A stretch of 64,000 bases of DNA. Origin: Thiothrix caldifontis (GTDB taxonomy: Bacteria > Pseudomonadota > Gammaproteobacteria > Thiotrichales > Thiotrichaceae). Shown one piece after another: positions 35,457-44,777 of the stretch (the stretch's first letter is position 1; each line of letters opens with the position of its first letter). Where the stretch lies: NCBI RefSeq assembly GCF_900107695.1, contig NZ_FNQP01000002.1, forward strand, positions 1 through 64,000, written 5' to 3'. Below the pieces are notes generated by a model. The model saw nothing but the letters and a program-made list of their open reading frames with translations. It was not told the DNA's origin and ran no database searches. The translations under genes were made by a program, and so were the position numbers.

Positions 35457-36893
35457 ATGAAAATATCACCATCTGAACTCATCAGCGTACTCGCACAGTT
35501 TAACCCGTGGTGGCGTGGTGGGCATATAGCCGGTTTGCCTGCTTGGAAACGTGCCGCTTGGCATGAACTCAATCAATGGGTCACACAGCCGCCGGTTCAC
35601 CGCGCAGTGTTGCTATCGGGAGCGCGGCAGGTCGGCAAAACCACCTTGTTGCTACAGTGTATTGAAGATTTGCTGCAACAAGGTGTGCCCGCTGCCAATA
35701 TTTTGTATGTCACTTTTGATCACCCCATGCTCAAGTTGGGTGGTATTGATGCGGTGTTAGCCGCTTGGCGTGAACGTGAGCCGCGTGCTGAAGGCATCGA
35801 ATATCTGTTTTTGGATGAAGCGCAATTTATTCGCGATTGGGGAACGTGGGTCAAACATCAGATTGATTTTGTTAAAGATCGCCGTATTGTGTTTACGGGT
35901 TCAGCCACCCCCTTGTTGGAAGCCGATCAGGAATCCGGGGTCGGACGTTGGCACGCTATCCGTATTACCACCTTGTCGTTTTATGAATACCTGCACATCA
36001 AACAACTCGCATTGCCTGAATTACCGCCACTGCGTTCATTGCGCCACCTGTTCGATTGGACAGCACCCGATTTTTACCGCGTGACCGAGTTAGCTGCACC
36101 GTATACAGGGCATTTCCATGAATATTTGGTGCGGGGTGGGTTTCCGCAAACGGCACAAATTGAGAGCGTGGCACAAGCCCAACGCTTGCTACGCGAAGAC
36201 ATTATCGACAAAGTGCTGAAACGCGATATGACCGCTTTGTTTGGGGTGCGGCGTATTTTAGATTTGGAACACACCTTTTTGTACCTGTGTATGCACGATG
36301 GCGGACTGCTGGACATGACCGACTTGTGCAGCAACCTGCAAGTTAAACGCCCTACGGCACAACATTTTATCGAGTTGCTAGAAGCTACCCACCTGATTTA
36401 TCGTTTACCGCCGTTCGGCTATGGCAAAGATGTGCTGCGGGCGCGTTACAAAGTGTATCTGGCAGACGCGGCGATTTCCTCTGCCGTCTTATTGAAAGGC
36501 AAAAACATTCTTGATGACCCGACAGCACTGGGTGTAGCGACCGAAACAGCCGTTTTTCGTCACTTATTCGCCCGTTATTATGCCCAACAAGTACGTTTCA
36601 CCTATTGGCGCGGCAAACAGGAGCGCGAAGTCGATGTTGTCGCAGAAGTCGGCGGGCAAATTGTGCCGTTTGAAGTGAAATACCGCACCCAACACACCGG
36701 CGTGCGCGAACTCAAGGGCTTGATGGAATTGTGCCAGCAAAAAAATATCAGTCGTGGTTACGTCGTCACTAAAGCCTTGGATGATTTTGGGTTACTGGCG
36801 GGAACGCCAGAAGGGATCAACATTATGCGCTTGCCTGCACCGTTATTGTGCTACTGGATGGGTGAGGCAGAATTGCATGGGGTGGTGGAATAA
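35457..36893 (+). CDS. AAA ATPase with DUF4143 C-terminal domain
   Basis: A 478-residue protein. Walker A in SGARQVGKTTLLLQ, Walker B in EYLFLDEAQFIRDWG, sensor-like IVFTGSATPLLE, then a DUF4143 region with YWRGKQEREVDVVAEVGGQI and PFEVKYR, which looks like a PD-(D/E)xK nuclease-type core. Proteins of this class are widespread and poorly understood, often strain-specific. Single gene between yaiI and uvrD. The start ATG has no clear ribosome site. Confidence 0.85.
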   Translation: MKISPSELISVLAQFNPWWRGGHIAGLPAWKRAAWHELNQWVTQPPVHRAVLLSGARQVGKTTLLLQCIEDLLQQGVPAANILYVTFDHPMLKLGGIDAVLAAWREREPRAEGIEYLFLDEAQFIRDWGTWVKHQIDFVKDRRIVFTGSATPLLEADQESGVGRWHAIRITTLSFYEYLHIKQLALPELPPLRSLRHLFDWTAPDFYRVTELAAPYTGHFHEYLVRGGFPQTAQIESVAQAQRLLREDIIDKVLKRDMTALFGVRRILDLEHTFLYLCMHDGGLLDMTDLCSNLQVKRPTAQHFIELLEATHLIYRLPPFGYGKDVLRARYKVYLADAAISSAVLLKGKNILDDPTALGVATETAVFRHLFARYYAQQVRFTYWRGKQEREVDVVAEVGGQIVPFEVKYRTQHTGVRELKGLMELCQQKNISRGYVVTKALDDFGLLAGTPEGINIMRLPAPLLCYWMGEAELHGVVE

Positions 36894-36940
36894 CACATGG
36901 CTAACTCTGATTTAATGCGTTTTTACAGTACAATCACACG

Positions 36941-39154
36941 ATGAATAATACCCAATCCCCCATACTCGCCCCCCTAAACCCGCAGCAACAACTCGCCGTT
37001 GCCGCGCCGCCTAAATCCGTCCTCGTCCTCGCAGGCGCAGGCAGTGGTAAAACTCGCGTGCTAGTTCACCGCATTGCGTGGCTAATCGAAGTCGAAAACG
37101 TCTCGCCATTAAGCATCCTCGCCGTGACCTTCACCAACAAAGCGGCGGCAGAAATGCGCGGGCGTATCCAAGACCTGCTGCAACTGCCCAGCGGCGGCAT
37201 GTGGGTTGGCACTTTCCACGGCATTTCACACCGCTTGCTCCGCCTGCACTGGCAGCAAGCCAAATTGCCGCAAACCTTCCAAATCCTTGATTCCGAAGAC
37301 CAGATTCGTATGGTCAAGCGCATCCTCAAATCTTTGGAACTTGATGAAACCCGCTTCCCACCGCGTCAGGTCGCCGGTTTCATCAATGCGCGTAAGGACG
37401 AAGGTTCGCGCCCGCACCACATTGAAGACAAAGGCGATTTCAACCAACGGCAAATGGTGCAAATTTACAGCGTGTACGAACAAACCTGTCAGCGTAACGG
37501 CGTGGTCGATTTCGCCGAACTGTTGCTGCGCTCGTTGGAATTGCTGCGCGATAATCCCGACCTGCAACAACATTACCGCAACCGCTTCCGCCACATTTTG
37601 GTAGACGAATTCCAAGACACTAACGCGCTGCAATACGCTTGGTTGCGCCTGTTGGCGGGGGATAAGAATCCGGTGTTTGCGGTGGGCGATGACGACCAGT
37701 CGATTTACGGCTGGCGCGGCGCGAAGATCGAAAACATCCGCAATTTCACCAAACATTTTCCCGATTGCGAAACCGTGCGGCTGGAACAAAACTACCGTTC
37801 CACTGCGAACATCCTCAACGCTGCCAACACCTTGATCAGCAACAACAAAGGACGTTTGGGCAAAAACTTGTGGACGGATGGCAAAGACGGCGAACGCTTA
37901 CACCTCTACGCCGCTTTCAACGAAATCGACGAAGCCCGCTTTGTTGCCGGACGCATTCAAAAATGGGTAGATCAAGGCGGAATGCGCCGCGACGTTGCCA
38001 TTTTGTACCGTTCCAACGCGCAATCGCGGGTGTTTGAAAGCACGTTTAACGAAAACCGCATTCCTTACCGCGTCTACGGCGGCTTACGCTTCTTTGAACG
38101 TGCCGAAATCAAGGACGCGCTGGCGTATTTGCGCCTCACCGTTAACCACCAAGACGATGCCTCGTTTGAACGCATCGTCAACCACCCGCCACGCGGCATT
38201 GGCGAACGTACCGTCGACATCCTGCGCAGCCACGCCCGCGCCACCAACCTGTCTTTGTGGGAAGCTGCCGCGCAAGCCGCTGACATCGGCGATTTCACCC
38301 CCCGTGCCAGCAATGGCGTACTCGGTTTCGTGCAACTGATCAAACGCATGGCAAGCGACATTCACAGCCTGCCCTTGCGCGAACAAGTCGAAATCGTCAT
38401 CGACCTTGCCGGACTCAAGCCGCATTTTCTCGCCAAAGAAAAAGGCGAAGCAGGGCAAGGGCGCGTCGACAACCTCAACGAATTAGTCACCGCCGCACAG
38501 GGTTACACCTACGTGCAATCCGAAGAAACCCCGGACATGAGCGAACTTTCCGCCTTCCTCTCGCACGCGGCGTTGGAGGCGGGCGAAGGTCAGGGCGAAG
38601 CCGGTGAAGATTGCGTGCAAATGATGACGCTGCACTCCGCCAAAGGGCTGGAATTCCCGCTGGTGTTTTTGTGCGGCTTGGAAGAAGGCTTGTTCCCGCA
38701 CCAAATGTCCGCCGATGACCCAGCACGCTTGGAAGAAGAACGCCGCCTCTGCTACGTCGGCATTACCCGCGCGGAAAAAGAACTGGTGATGAGTTACGCC
38801 GAACAGCGCATGTTGCACGGGCGCACCCAATTCAACCCGCCGTCACGTTTCCTGCGCGAATTACCGCCGGAATTGGTGGAAGAAGTCCGCCCGAAAGTGA
38901 AAACCTATTCCACCGGCTTCGGCGGCAGTAACCAATTCCGCTCCCCAGCCAATGCCCCCAAACCCGTAACGCGCACCACCAACTTCAATGAAACCGGCTA
39001 CCGTGTCGGGCAACGGGTACGTCATGCCAAATTTGGCGATGGCGTAATCACCGATTCCGAAGGCGCGGGCGCACATTCGCGGGTACAGGTGAATTTCAAA
39101 GCGGTCGGTGTCAAATGGCTGGTATTGGGTTACGCCAATTTGGAAAAAATTTGA
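36941..39154 (+). CDS. uvrD: DNA helicase II UvrD
   Basis: A 737-residue SF1 helicase: Q-motif LNPQQQLAV, Walker A AGAGSGKT (31-38), motif Ia VTFTNKAAAEMRGR, motif II VDEFQDTN, motif III GDDDQSIYGWRGA, motif IV RLEQNYRS, motif V MTLHSAKGLEFP and motif VI YVGITRAEK. UvrD unwinds DNA in nucleotide-excision and mismatch repair. The C-terminus has the RNA-polymerase-binding Tudor-like end (VRHAKFGDGVITDSEG). Full length; ordinary housekeeping gene. Confidence 0.96.
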   Translation: MNNTQSPILAPLNPQQQLAVAAPPKSVLVLAGAGSGKTRVLVHRIAWLIEVENVSPLSILAVTFTNKAAAEMRGRIQDLLQLPSGGMWVGTFHGISHRLLRLHWQQAKLPQTFQILDSEDQIRMVKRILKSLELDETRFPPRQVAGFINARKDEGSRPHHIEDKGDFNQRQMVQIYSVYEQTCQRNGVVDFAELLLRSLELLRDNPDLQQHYRNRFRHILVDEFQDTNALQYAWLRLLAGDKNPVFAVGDDDQSIYGWRGAKIENIRNFTKHFPDCETVRLEQNYRSTANILNAANTLISNNKGRLGKNLWTDGKDGERLHLYAAFNEIDEARFVAGRIQKWVDQGGMRRDVAILYRSNAQSRVFESTFNENRIPYRVYGGLRFFERAEIKDALAYLRLTVNHQDDASFERIVNHPPRGIGERTVDILRSHARATNLSLWEAAAQAADIGDFTPRASNGVLGFVQLIKRMASDIHSLPLREQVEIVIDLAGLKPHFLAKEKGEAGQGRVDNLNELVTAAQGYTYVQSEETPDMSELSAFLSHAALEAGEGQGEAGEDCVQMMTLHSAKGLEFPLVFLCGLEEGLFPHQMSADDPARLEEERRLCYVGITRAEKELVMSYAEQRMLHGRTQFNPPSRFLRELPPELVEEVRPKVKTYSTGFGGSNQFRSPANAPKPVTRTTNFNETGYRVGQRVRHAKFGDGVITDSEGAGAHSRVQVNFKAVGVKWLVLGYANLEKI

Positions 39155-39168
39155 GGACGTTTAACGCA

Positions 39169-39804
39169 TTACACATAAGTGCCCTGTTGCATCATCAGCA
39201 GGGCATTCAATGCCGCCGCTGCAAGTACCCCACCGCCACGTGTACCATCCACCACAATGCACTCCACGCCTAATTCCTGATGCAGTTTCCAGAGTAACTG
39301 CTTCGCGTGTGAGGCATTCACAAACCCACGGGGTGCGGCAATCACCAAGGCAGGAGGACGCACACCTTCTTGGAGAATTTCTAACAAACGTAATAATGCG
39401 GTGGCGGACTGCCCAATCAACACAATCCCGCCGGACATATACGGCTTCCAGCAATCCACTGCCGTCATCGCACGTGTATGTTTGACGCTCTTAGCTTGAG
39501 AAATGACTGATGCCCGCCCCAGAAAACCGAGCGGTTCTTGATACAAAAGCGCCTCATTCAGCGCGTACTTGACCAGTTCCACATCGTATAACAAGTTATT
39601 GCGCTGCTTGATGGCTTTACGGGCAACGCCAAGTGCATTCTCACTAAAGCGAATATACTTGGCAAGCTCAGGATCACCATAAGCCAACACCATCTGAATA
39701 ACCACTTGCTGCTGATCCGCTGAGAATGCGGTCAAATCAACTTGTGTACGTAAATTAGCGTAGTTTTGTTCGCGAATACGCTCCGGGTCACGTAAGTATT
39801 CCAT
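39169..39804 (-). CDS. CobH/CbiC-like (precorrin-8X methylmutase family) protein, active-site His missing
   Basis: A 211-residue protein with the CobH/CbiC fold signature: EYLRDPERI at the start, LYDVELVKYAL, the GIVLIGQSATALLRLLEIL loop, PALVIAAPRGFVNA and GTRGGGVLAAAALNALL at the end. Active CobH enzymes move a methyl group on the corrin ring and use a His in a motif of the form IHATGD; here the aligned segment is MVLAYGDPE, with Leu40 in that place. No other cobalamin gene is near. It may be inactive or have a different substrate. Its start overlaps the stop of the lipoprotein gene upstream (TGATG), so the two are linked in translation. Confidence 0.75.
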   Translation of the reverse strand: MEYLRDPERIREQNYANLRTQVDLTAFSADQQQVVIQMVLAYGDPELAKYIRFSENALGVARKAIKQRNNLLYDVELVKYALNEALLYQEPLGFLGRASVISQAKSVKHTRAMTAVDCWKPYMSGGIVLIGQSATALLRLLEILQEGVRPPALVIAAPRGFVNASHAKQLLWKLHQELGVECIVVDGTRGGGVLAAAALNALLMMQQGTYV

Positions 39805-40631
39805 CAGCGTGCCAGCGCTGCCAACAAACTGGTATCAGGAATCAGATCATTAATAGCGTCATACGACACGGTAAACTCCGTCGGCCCCATGGCGTAAGGT
39901 GCAATTTCGTAAGGGTTGAAATTAAAAACCAAACCATTGCTCAGCACACCAACATTGGTGTTGATCTTAAAGGTATCATTAGCAAACCAAAATCCCGCCT
40001 CTTCCAAGCTTGCTTTAGCCGTAAGACCACGCGCCTGACGGAAAGCTTGCTCACCTGCTGCATTCAAACGCTCCGCATAGCCTGCTATCAGCAAATCATT
40101 CAGCGTCAATTGTTTGCCAGTATTCACATCAAACACTACATAGCGCTGACCGCTGAAGGGATGCGCCCCCCCGGTATAACCCGATTCGCGGAATGTTAAG
40201 GTCACTAAATGTTTGGAGGCGAAACTGACTTCCACATCGCGCTCCATTTCCCACAGCCCCATCGCTTCTGGCACGCTGTTGTAATCTGCGATGAACATAC
40301 TGGCAAGCTCCTCCAACGTAGCAGGCGGCTTGCCTTCGGGGTCGCTGTATTCCAGCAGTTGTGTCTGAATATACTGATTGATGGCAGTGGCTGCGGCTGG
40401 ATTACCGGCTGCCACGATATTGGGATACGTCAGGCGTAAACTAGCGCACCTGATATTCTCTGGTGTTGTACCCTCGACATCCGGGCATTGTGGCCCCCCA
40501 GCCCGCTCAAACGTGAGTGTTTCCAGCTTTAATGGCCCGCTGATACTATTACCACCAAGACTTGGCAGCTCCAATTTACAGCCAGTTACCAGCAGCAGAC
40601 TTGCTGCCAACAGCATTGCTTTTGCTAACAT
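39804..40631 (-). CDS. DUF3298/RsiV-like lipoprotein
   Basis: About 275 residues. Lipobox LLVTGCKLE. The body matches the DUF4163/DUF3298 pair of RsiV-like proteins: YPNIVAAGNPAAATAINQYI, VEVSFASKHLVTLTFRESGYTGGAHP, RYVVFDVNTGKQLTLNDLL and YEIAPYAMGPTEFTVSY. RsiV itself binds lysozyme, but this protein lacks an N-terminal anti-sigma domain, so only an extracytoplasmic binding role can be inferred. AAGGA precedes the ATG. It lies 10 bases after the methyltransferase stop and overlaps the CobH-like gene. Confidence 0.82.
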   Translation of the reverse strand: MLAKAMLLAASLLLVTGCKLELPSLGGNSISGPLKLETLTFERAGGPQCPDVEGTTPENIRCASLRLTYPNIVAAGNPAAATAINQYIQTQLLEYSDPEGKPPATLEELASMFIADYNSVPEAMGLWEMERDVEVSFASKHLVTLTFRESGYTGGAHPFSGQRYVVFDVNTGKQLTLNDLLIAGYAERLNAAGEQAFRQARGLTAKASLEEAGFWFANDTFKINTNVGVLSNGLVFNFNPYEIAPYAMGPTEFTVSYDAINDLIPDTSLLAALAR

Positions 40632-40641
40632 TGATGAATCC

Positions 40642-41106
40642 TTACCACAACCAACGGCGTACATGCGCTTTATAATCACGATACGCGCCGCCAAAGGTTT
40701 GTTCCAGAATTTTTTCCTCAGGAATAATTTGCTCCACCGTCAGTACCCACACAAACAACGGTAGCACGAGAAACGGGCTAAGCCCCCCCAGCCAAATCCC
40801 CCAACCGGTTAGAATCACCAGCATCCCCACATACATTGGGTTGCGGGTATAACGGTAAGGGCCGGTCGTTACTAACGCTTTAGTGCGTTCGGGGTGAATC
40901 GGGTTAAAAGTGGTATGCGCCCGGAAAAACAAGCCAAGCGACCAAAAGTCAACCACTACCGCCACCACAATCAACAACAACCCCAATCGGTTCCAAGGCG
41001 CAGCAATCCAATGAAACAGCGGCAACCACGCATTAACGAACCACATCACCCCCATAAACGTCAACAAGTAAACCGGCGGGGGAATTTTCAACTGCAAGGT
41101 ATTCAT
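40642..41106 (-). CDS. Isoprenylcysteine/phospholipid methyltransferase-family membrane protein
   Basis: About 154 residues with four membrane helices and the ICMT/PEMT signature TTGPYRYTRNPMYVGMLVILTGWG and a C-terminal EEKILEQTFGGAYRDYK with the SAM-related acidic residues. Such enzymes methylate membrane lipids or prenyl groups; the substrate is not known. The start overlaps the pdxH stop (ATGA). Confidence 0.85.
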   Translation of the reverse strand: MNTLQLKIPPPVYLLTFMGVMWFVNAWLPLFHWIAAPWNRLGLLLIVVAVVVDFWSLGLFFRAHTTFNPIHPERTKALVTTGPYRYTRNPMYVGMLVILTGWGIWLGGLSPFLVLPLFVWVLTVEQIIPEEKILEQTFGGAYRDYKAHVRRWLW

Positions 41107-41738
41107 GGCGCTAACCTCGCGATCTCCCACCCTTCAACCTGACGGCGGTATTCAAAACGGTCATGCAAACGGCTGGGGCGACCTTGCCAGAATTCGATGG
41201 TATCCGGCACGATGCGGTAGCCACCCCAAAAATCCGGCAGCGGAATTTCGCCCGCACTGAATTTACGCTTCATTTCATCCAGCTTGATTTCTAGCAACGT
41301 GCGCGAAGTAATGACAGAACTCTGCGCGGATACCCATGCCCCCAACTGGCTACCTCGCGGACGGGTTGCAAAATAACGTAAGGATTCCAACGTTGGAATT
41401 TTTTCAGCGCGCCCGGTAATTTCCACCTGACGTTCCAGCTCTTTCCAAAACAACAAGAGCGCCACTTGCGGGTTTTCTGCGATTTGTTGGGCTTTTTGGC
41501 TGTGGTAATTGGTGAAAAACACAAAGCCATTCGCATCAAACGATTTCAACAACACAGTGCGTAGGGTCGGTTTACCCGTCGCAGATACCGTCGCAATTTG
41601 CATCGCCGTAGGTTCTACCACCTCACTGTCTATCGCCTGCTTTAACCACAGACTGAACTGTTGGTAAGGGTCAGGGTCTAGTGTTTCACGGTTCAAGCCT
41701 GCTTTGGTGTATTCTTGGCGCAATGATGAAAGATCCAT
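41103..41738 (-). CDS. pdxH: Pyridoxamine 5'-phosphate oxidase
   Basis: About 211 residues. MDLSSLRQEYTKAGL is the usual N-terminus, followed by RTVLLKSFDANGFVFFTNYHSQKA (FMN binding), the RQVEITGRAEKI region, SRPRGSQLGAW-type segment, and the C-terminal WQGRPSRLHDRFEYRR. It makes pyridoxal-5'-phosphate with FMN and oxygen. ATG at 41738. First gene of a four-gene leftward run (pdxH, methyltransferase, lipoprotein, CobH-like). Confidence 0.96.
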   Translation of the reverse strand: MDLSSLRQEYTKAGLNRETLDPDPYQQFSLWLKQAIDSEVVEPTAMQIATVSATGKPTLRTVLLKSFDANGFVFFTNYHSQKAQQIAENPQVALLLFWKELERQVEITGRAEKIPTLESLRYFATRPRGSQLGAWVSAQSSVITSRTLLEIKLDEMKRKFSAGEIPLPDFWGGYRIVPDTIEFWQGRPSRLHDRFEYRRQVEGWEIARLAP

Positions 41739-41790
41739 GCTCTCACTCCCAATAATTGTTGTGTGGTTGGCGCGGATATTACCTGAAAAT

Positions 41791-41823
41791 AAAAAAGCCA
41801 GACCCAAAAATAGCAGGTCTGGC
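41791..41823 (-). terminator. Leftward terminator after the 41919-42212 lipoprotein gene
   Basis: An 8-bp stem (GCCAGACC at 41797-41804 with GGTCTGGC at 41816-41823) followed on the minus strand by six T (41791-41796). It separates the small lipoprotein from pdxH. Confidence 0.75.
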
Positions 41824-41865
41824 CAAAAAGACACAAAGGAAGGGCTAAGACCTTTGCGTCAAAGC

Positions 41866-41884
41866 GGAGTCCACGGTGGACTCC
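41866..41884. repeat. Perfect short palindrome
   Basis: GGAGTCCAC and GTGGACTCC around a single G. It lies between a small lipoprotein gene and its terminator. Possibly an operator or an extra hairpin; no T run follows. Confidence 0.4.
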
Positions 41885-41918
41885 AGGGGCTAACAAATAG
41901 GGTTTATAGCATATAATT

Positions 41919-42212
41919 TTATTGCAGTGAGTAATATTGCGAGATAAATTGTGTTTCTTGCTCCGAAACAGTGCGTGACACATTGAGTAACGCACCAGAA
42001 ACTGTATCCAACGGGTTACTCAATACAGGGCGGTAAGGCATAGCAGCACTCATAAAGGGGCTTGTAGAAGCCGTCGGTACTGGCATCCCATAAGCGCCAT
42101 ACGCACGTTCTTGCCACATACTGTAAAGTGAGTTTTCCTGCATTGTTGTACAGCCCGGTAATAAAACCATAGCCACTAGTGCCCACAACACACTGTTTCT
42201 TCTTATTTTCAT
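41919..42212 (-). CDS. Small lipoprotein of unknown function
   Basis: A 97-residue protein with a lipoprotein signal (RRNSVLWALVAMVLLPGC) and a Tyr/Pro/Ser-rich body without recognised domain. It ends in SEQETQFISQYYSLQ. The mature part is short and probably flexible. Single gene with its own terminator. No family recognised. Confidence 0.65.
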   Translation of the reverse strand: MKIRRNSVLWALVAMVLLPGCTTMQENSLYSMWQERAYGAYGMPVPTASTSPFMSAAMPYRPVLSNPLDTVSGALLNVSRTVSEQETQFISQYYSLQ

Positions 42213-42324
42213 AACGTTGTTTTTGGGTTCGGGTTTGTGATGTGCTTATGATGACAAAAACTTGAGAGCATTCATATCACTTATTGACATATGGATAAAA
42301 AAAATCGATGAAGTGTTAACGATC

Positions 42325-43371
42325 TTAGCTATCCGATTGTTTTTGTTGCTCAAGTGCCCAGTCGATATGTTCCCGCACCAACTCACTGCTAATCGCCATT
42401 TTGCGATGCTGTAATAATGCCATGACCGAGACACTCACAGGCGCATTTCCCAATGCTACAGCGATATTGCGCAACCAACGCTCGTAACCAATCCGCCGAA
42501 TCGGCGAACCTTCCAGCTTGCGCATAAACTCGCTTTCACTCCATTGGAACAACTCGCTTAATCGCGCACTGTCCAAGCCATTGCGCACTGCAAAATCCGC
42601 TTCCGGCGAGGTTTGCGCAAAGCGATTCCACGGGCAAATAAGCTGGCAGTCGTCGCAGCCATAAATACGATTGCCCATGAGCGGGCGCAATTCCAACGGA
42701 ATACTGCCTTGGTATTCAATCGTGAGGTAGGAAATGCAGCGTCGCGCATCCAATACATACGGCGCGAGAATGGCTTGTGTGGGGCAAACGTCGATACACG
42801 CGGTGCATTGCCCACAATGCTCAGACACGCTGCCCGTTTCATCCAAGGGCAAATCGGTGTAAATCTCACCGAGGAAAAACCACGAACCCGCGTCACGGCT
42901 GAGAACATTGGTGTGCTTACCCATCCACCCCAGCCCTGCTTTCACGGCAAGGGGCTTTTCCAGTACCGGAGCGCTATCGGTGAACGCGCGGTAGCCGAAT
43001 GCACCGATTTCGGTTTGCAATTGTTGCGCAAATTTTTCCAGCCGCTGCCGGATCACTTTGTGGTAATCACGCCCTAAAGCATAGCGGGAAATATAAGCGC
43101 GTTCGGGGTGATTGAGGATCGATACTGCATCCATGCTATCCGGCGGTAAATAATCCATGCGCACACTGATCACGCTCAACGTGCCGGAAACTAATTCGGC
43201 GGGGCGGCTGCGTTTTGTGCCATGGTGCGCCATCCACGCCATGTCGCCGTGATAGCCTTGCGCCAACCAATCCAGCAGACGCTGCTCGGCAAACGACAAG
43301 TCGATATTGCTGACACCGACGGCGTTGAAACCGAGTGCCTGACCAATGGCTTGAATCTGCGCAATTTTCAT
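42325..43371 (-). CDS. queG: Epoxyqueuosine reductase QueG
   Basis: A 348-residue iron-sulfur, cobalamin-dependent enzyme that makes queuosine from epoxyqueuosine in tRNA. Motifs: MDYLPPD, SRYALGRDYHKVIRQRL, the two cluster motifs CGQCTACIDVCP and CDDCQLICPWN. Its need for cobalamin fits with the organism using corrinoids. Immediately follows msrA (no gap). Confidence 0.96.
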   Translation of the reverse strand: MKIAQIQAIGQALGFNAVGVSNIDLSFAEQRLLDWLAQGYHGDMAWMAHHGTKRSRPAELVSGTLSVISVRMDYLPPDSMDAVSILNHPERAYISRYALGRDYHKVIRQRLEKFAQQLQTEIGAFGYRAFTDSAPVLEKPLAVKAGLGWMGKHTNVLSRDAGSWFFLGEIYTDLPLDETGSVSEHCGQCTACIDVCPTQAILAPYVLDARRCISYLTIEYQGSIPLELRPLMGNRIYGCDDCQLICPWNRFAQTSPEADFAVRNGLDSARLSELFQWSESEFMRKLEGSPIRRIGYERWLRNIAVALGNAPVSVSVMALLQHRKMAISSELVREHIDWALEQQKQSDS

Positions 43372-43872
43372 TTAGCCGCACGTCACCCCAGTACCCCCCA
43401 AGCCGCAATAGCCGCGTGGATTTTTCTCCAAATAGCGCTGGTGGTATTCCTCAGCGGGGTAAAACGTTGGTGCAGCCAGAATTTCAGTAGTAATTTTACC
43501 CAATCCCGCCGCCGTTAATGCCACCTGATAACGCGCCCGACTCGCTTCTGCCGCCGCTTGTTGCTCAGGGGAATAGGTGTAAATGCCGGAACGGTATTGT
43601 TCACCCACGTCATTGCCTTGACGCATCCCTTGGGTGGGGTTGTGTGCCTCCCAAAACACTTTCAGTAGCGCGTCGTAACTGATCTGTTCTGGATCGAACT
43701 CCACCCACACCACTTCATTATGTCCCGTCGTACCGCTGCATACTTGGCGATACGTAGGGTTTTCGGTATGCCCTGCTGCATAACCCACAGCGGTACGGAT
43801 GACACCCGGTGTTTGCCAAAACTTGCGTTCTGCGCCCCAAAAGCACCCTAAGCCAAACATCGCTTGTTGCAT
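43372..43872 (-). CDS. msrA: Peptide-methionine (S)-S-oxide reductase
   Basis: A 166-residue MsrA with the active-site motif GCFWGAE (Cys10 nucleophile), [19 protein letters not shown] and the resolving Cys at the end ([12 protein letters not shown]). Repairs oxidised methionine. Co-directional with and adjacent to queG. Divergent from hisA. Confidence 0.96.
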   Translation of the reverse strand: MQQAMFGLGCFWGAERKFWQTPGVIRTAVGYAAGHTENPTYRQVCSGTTGHNEVVWVEFDPEQISYDALLKVFWEAHNPTQGMRQGNDVGEQYRSGIYTYSPEQQAAAEASRARYQVALTAAGLGKITTEILAAPTFYPAEEYHQRYLEKNPRGYCGLGGTGVTCG

Positions 43873-43958
43873 AACACGCTCCTTTTCTCCTGTTTCAAGG
43901 CTGTGACTTGTACACCCGTTTTACGGTAGGATACAGCAACCCAACCAAGGATGTGACT

Positions 43959-44693
43959 ATGCTACTGATTCCCGCAATTGATTTGAAAGACGGCCAATGC
44001 GTGCGCCTGCGCCAAGGTCGGATGGATGACACCACCGTGTTTGCCAGCAACCCCGTCGATGTCGCCCAACGCTGGGTCGATGCGGGCGCACGCCGTCTGC
44101 ACCTAGTCGATTTAAACGGTGCATTTGCAGGCAAGCCGGTGAATGGCGACGTGGTTCGTGCGATTGCAGCGCGTTTCCCGAATGTGCCGGTACAAATCGG
44201 CGGCGGTATCCGCGATGCAGCCACCGTAGCGGCGTATCTGGAAGCGGGCGTGCACTATTGCATTATCGGCACAAAAGCGGTGCAAGAGCCGCAGTTCGTC
44301 ATCGACTTGTGCCAGCAATTCCCCGGTCACATTATTGTTGGCATTGACGCCAAAAACGGCATGGTGGCAACCGACGGTTGGGCAGAAGTGTCCTCGGTTT
44401 CGGCGATTGAACTTGCCAAGCAATTTGAGCAAGCCGGTGTCAGCGCGATTGTTTACACCGACATTGCCCGCGATGGCATGATGACGGGGGTGAACGTGGA
44501 TGAAACCGCCAAACTCGCGTCTAGCATTAGTATTCCTGTTGTCGCTTCGGGCGGTGTCACCAATATGGATGATATTAAGGCGTTGTGTGCGGTAGAAGAT
44601 CAGGGAATCATGGGGGCAATCTTAGGGCGGTCGATCTACGAAGGGACGATTGATTTGGCAGAAGCCCAACGCTACGTTAACGAATTGTCCTAA
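43959..44693 (+). CDS. hisA: ProFAR isomerase HisA
   Basis: About 244 residues, beta/alpha barrel. [18 protein letters not shown] with catalytic Asp8, VQIGGGIRD, then [16 protein letters not shown] with the second catalytic Asp. Fourth-to-last part of histidine synthesis, converting ProFAR to PRFAR. ATG at 43959 with AAGGA upstream. HisF, normally next to it, lies 1.9 kb downstream, beyond two opposite-strand genes. Confidence 0.97.
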   Translation: MLLIPAIDLKDGQCVRLRQGRMDDTTVFASNPVDVAQRWVDAGARRLHLVDLNGAFAGKPVNGDVVRAIAARFPNVPVQIGGGIRDAATVAAYLEAGVHYCIIGTKAVQEPQFVIDLCQQFPGHIIVGIDAKNGMVATDGWAEVSSVSAIELAKQFEQAGVSAIVYTDIARDGMMTGVNVDETAKLASSISIPVVASGGVTNMDDIKALCAVEDQGIMGAILGRSIYEGTIDLAEAQRYVNELS

Positions 44694-44709
44694 TTTATCC
44701 AGAAACAAC

Positions 44710-44740
44710 ACAGAGGGATGTGCGAACATCTCTCTGTTTC
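44710..44740 (+). terminator. Hairpin after hisA
   Basis: A 12-bp stem (one G-U pair) closed by GCGA, ending TCTCTGTTTC, 17 bases after the hisA stop. The T run is short, so it may be a weak terminator; it also separates hisA from the convergent kinase gene. Confidence 0.6.
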
Positions 44741-44777
44741 AAGTCAAGCAGTTTCAAAAATTACCGTTGTGCGCTGC

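Noticed and set aside
41693-41995. Minus-strand 100-residue frame over the pdxH upstream region
   Set aside because: It runs through a terminator and a palindrome and has no family-like segment.
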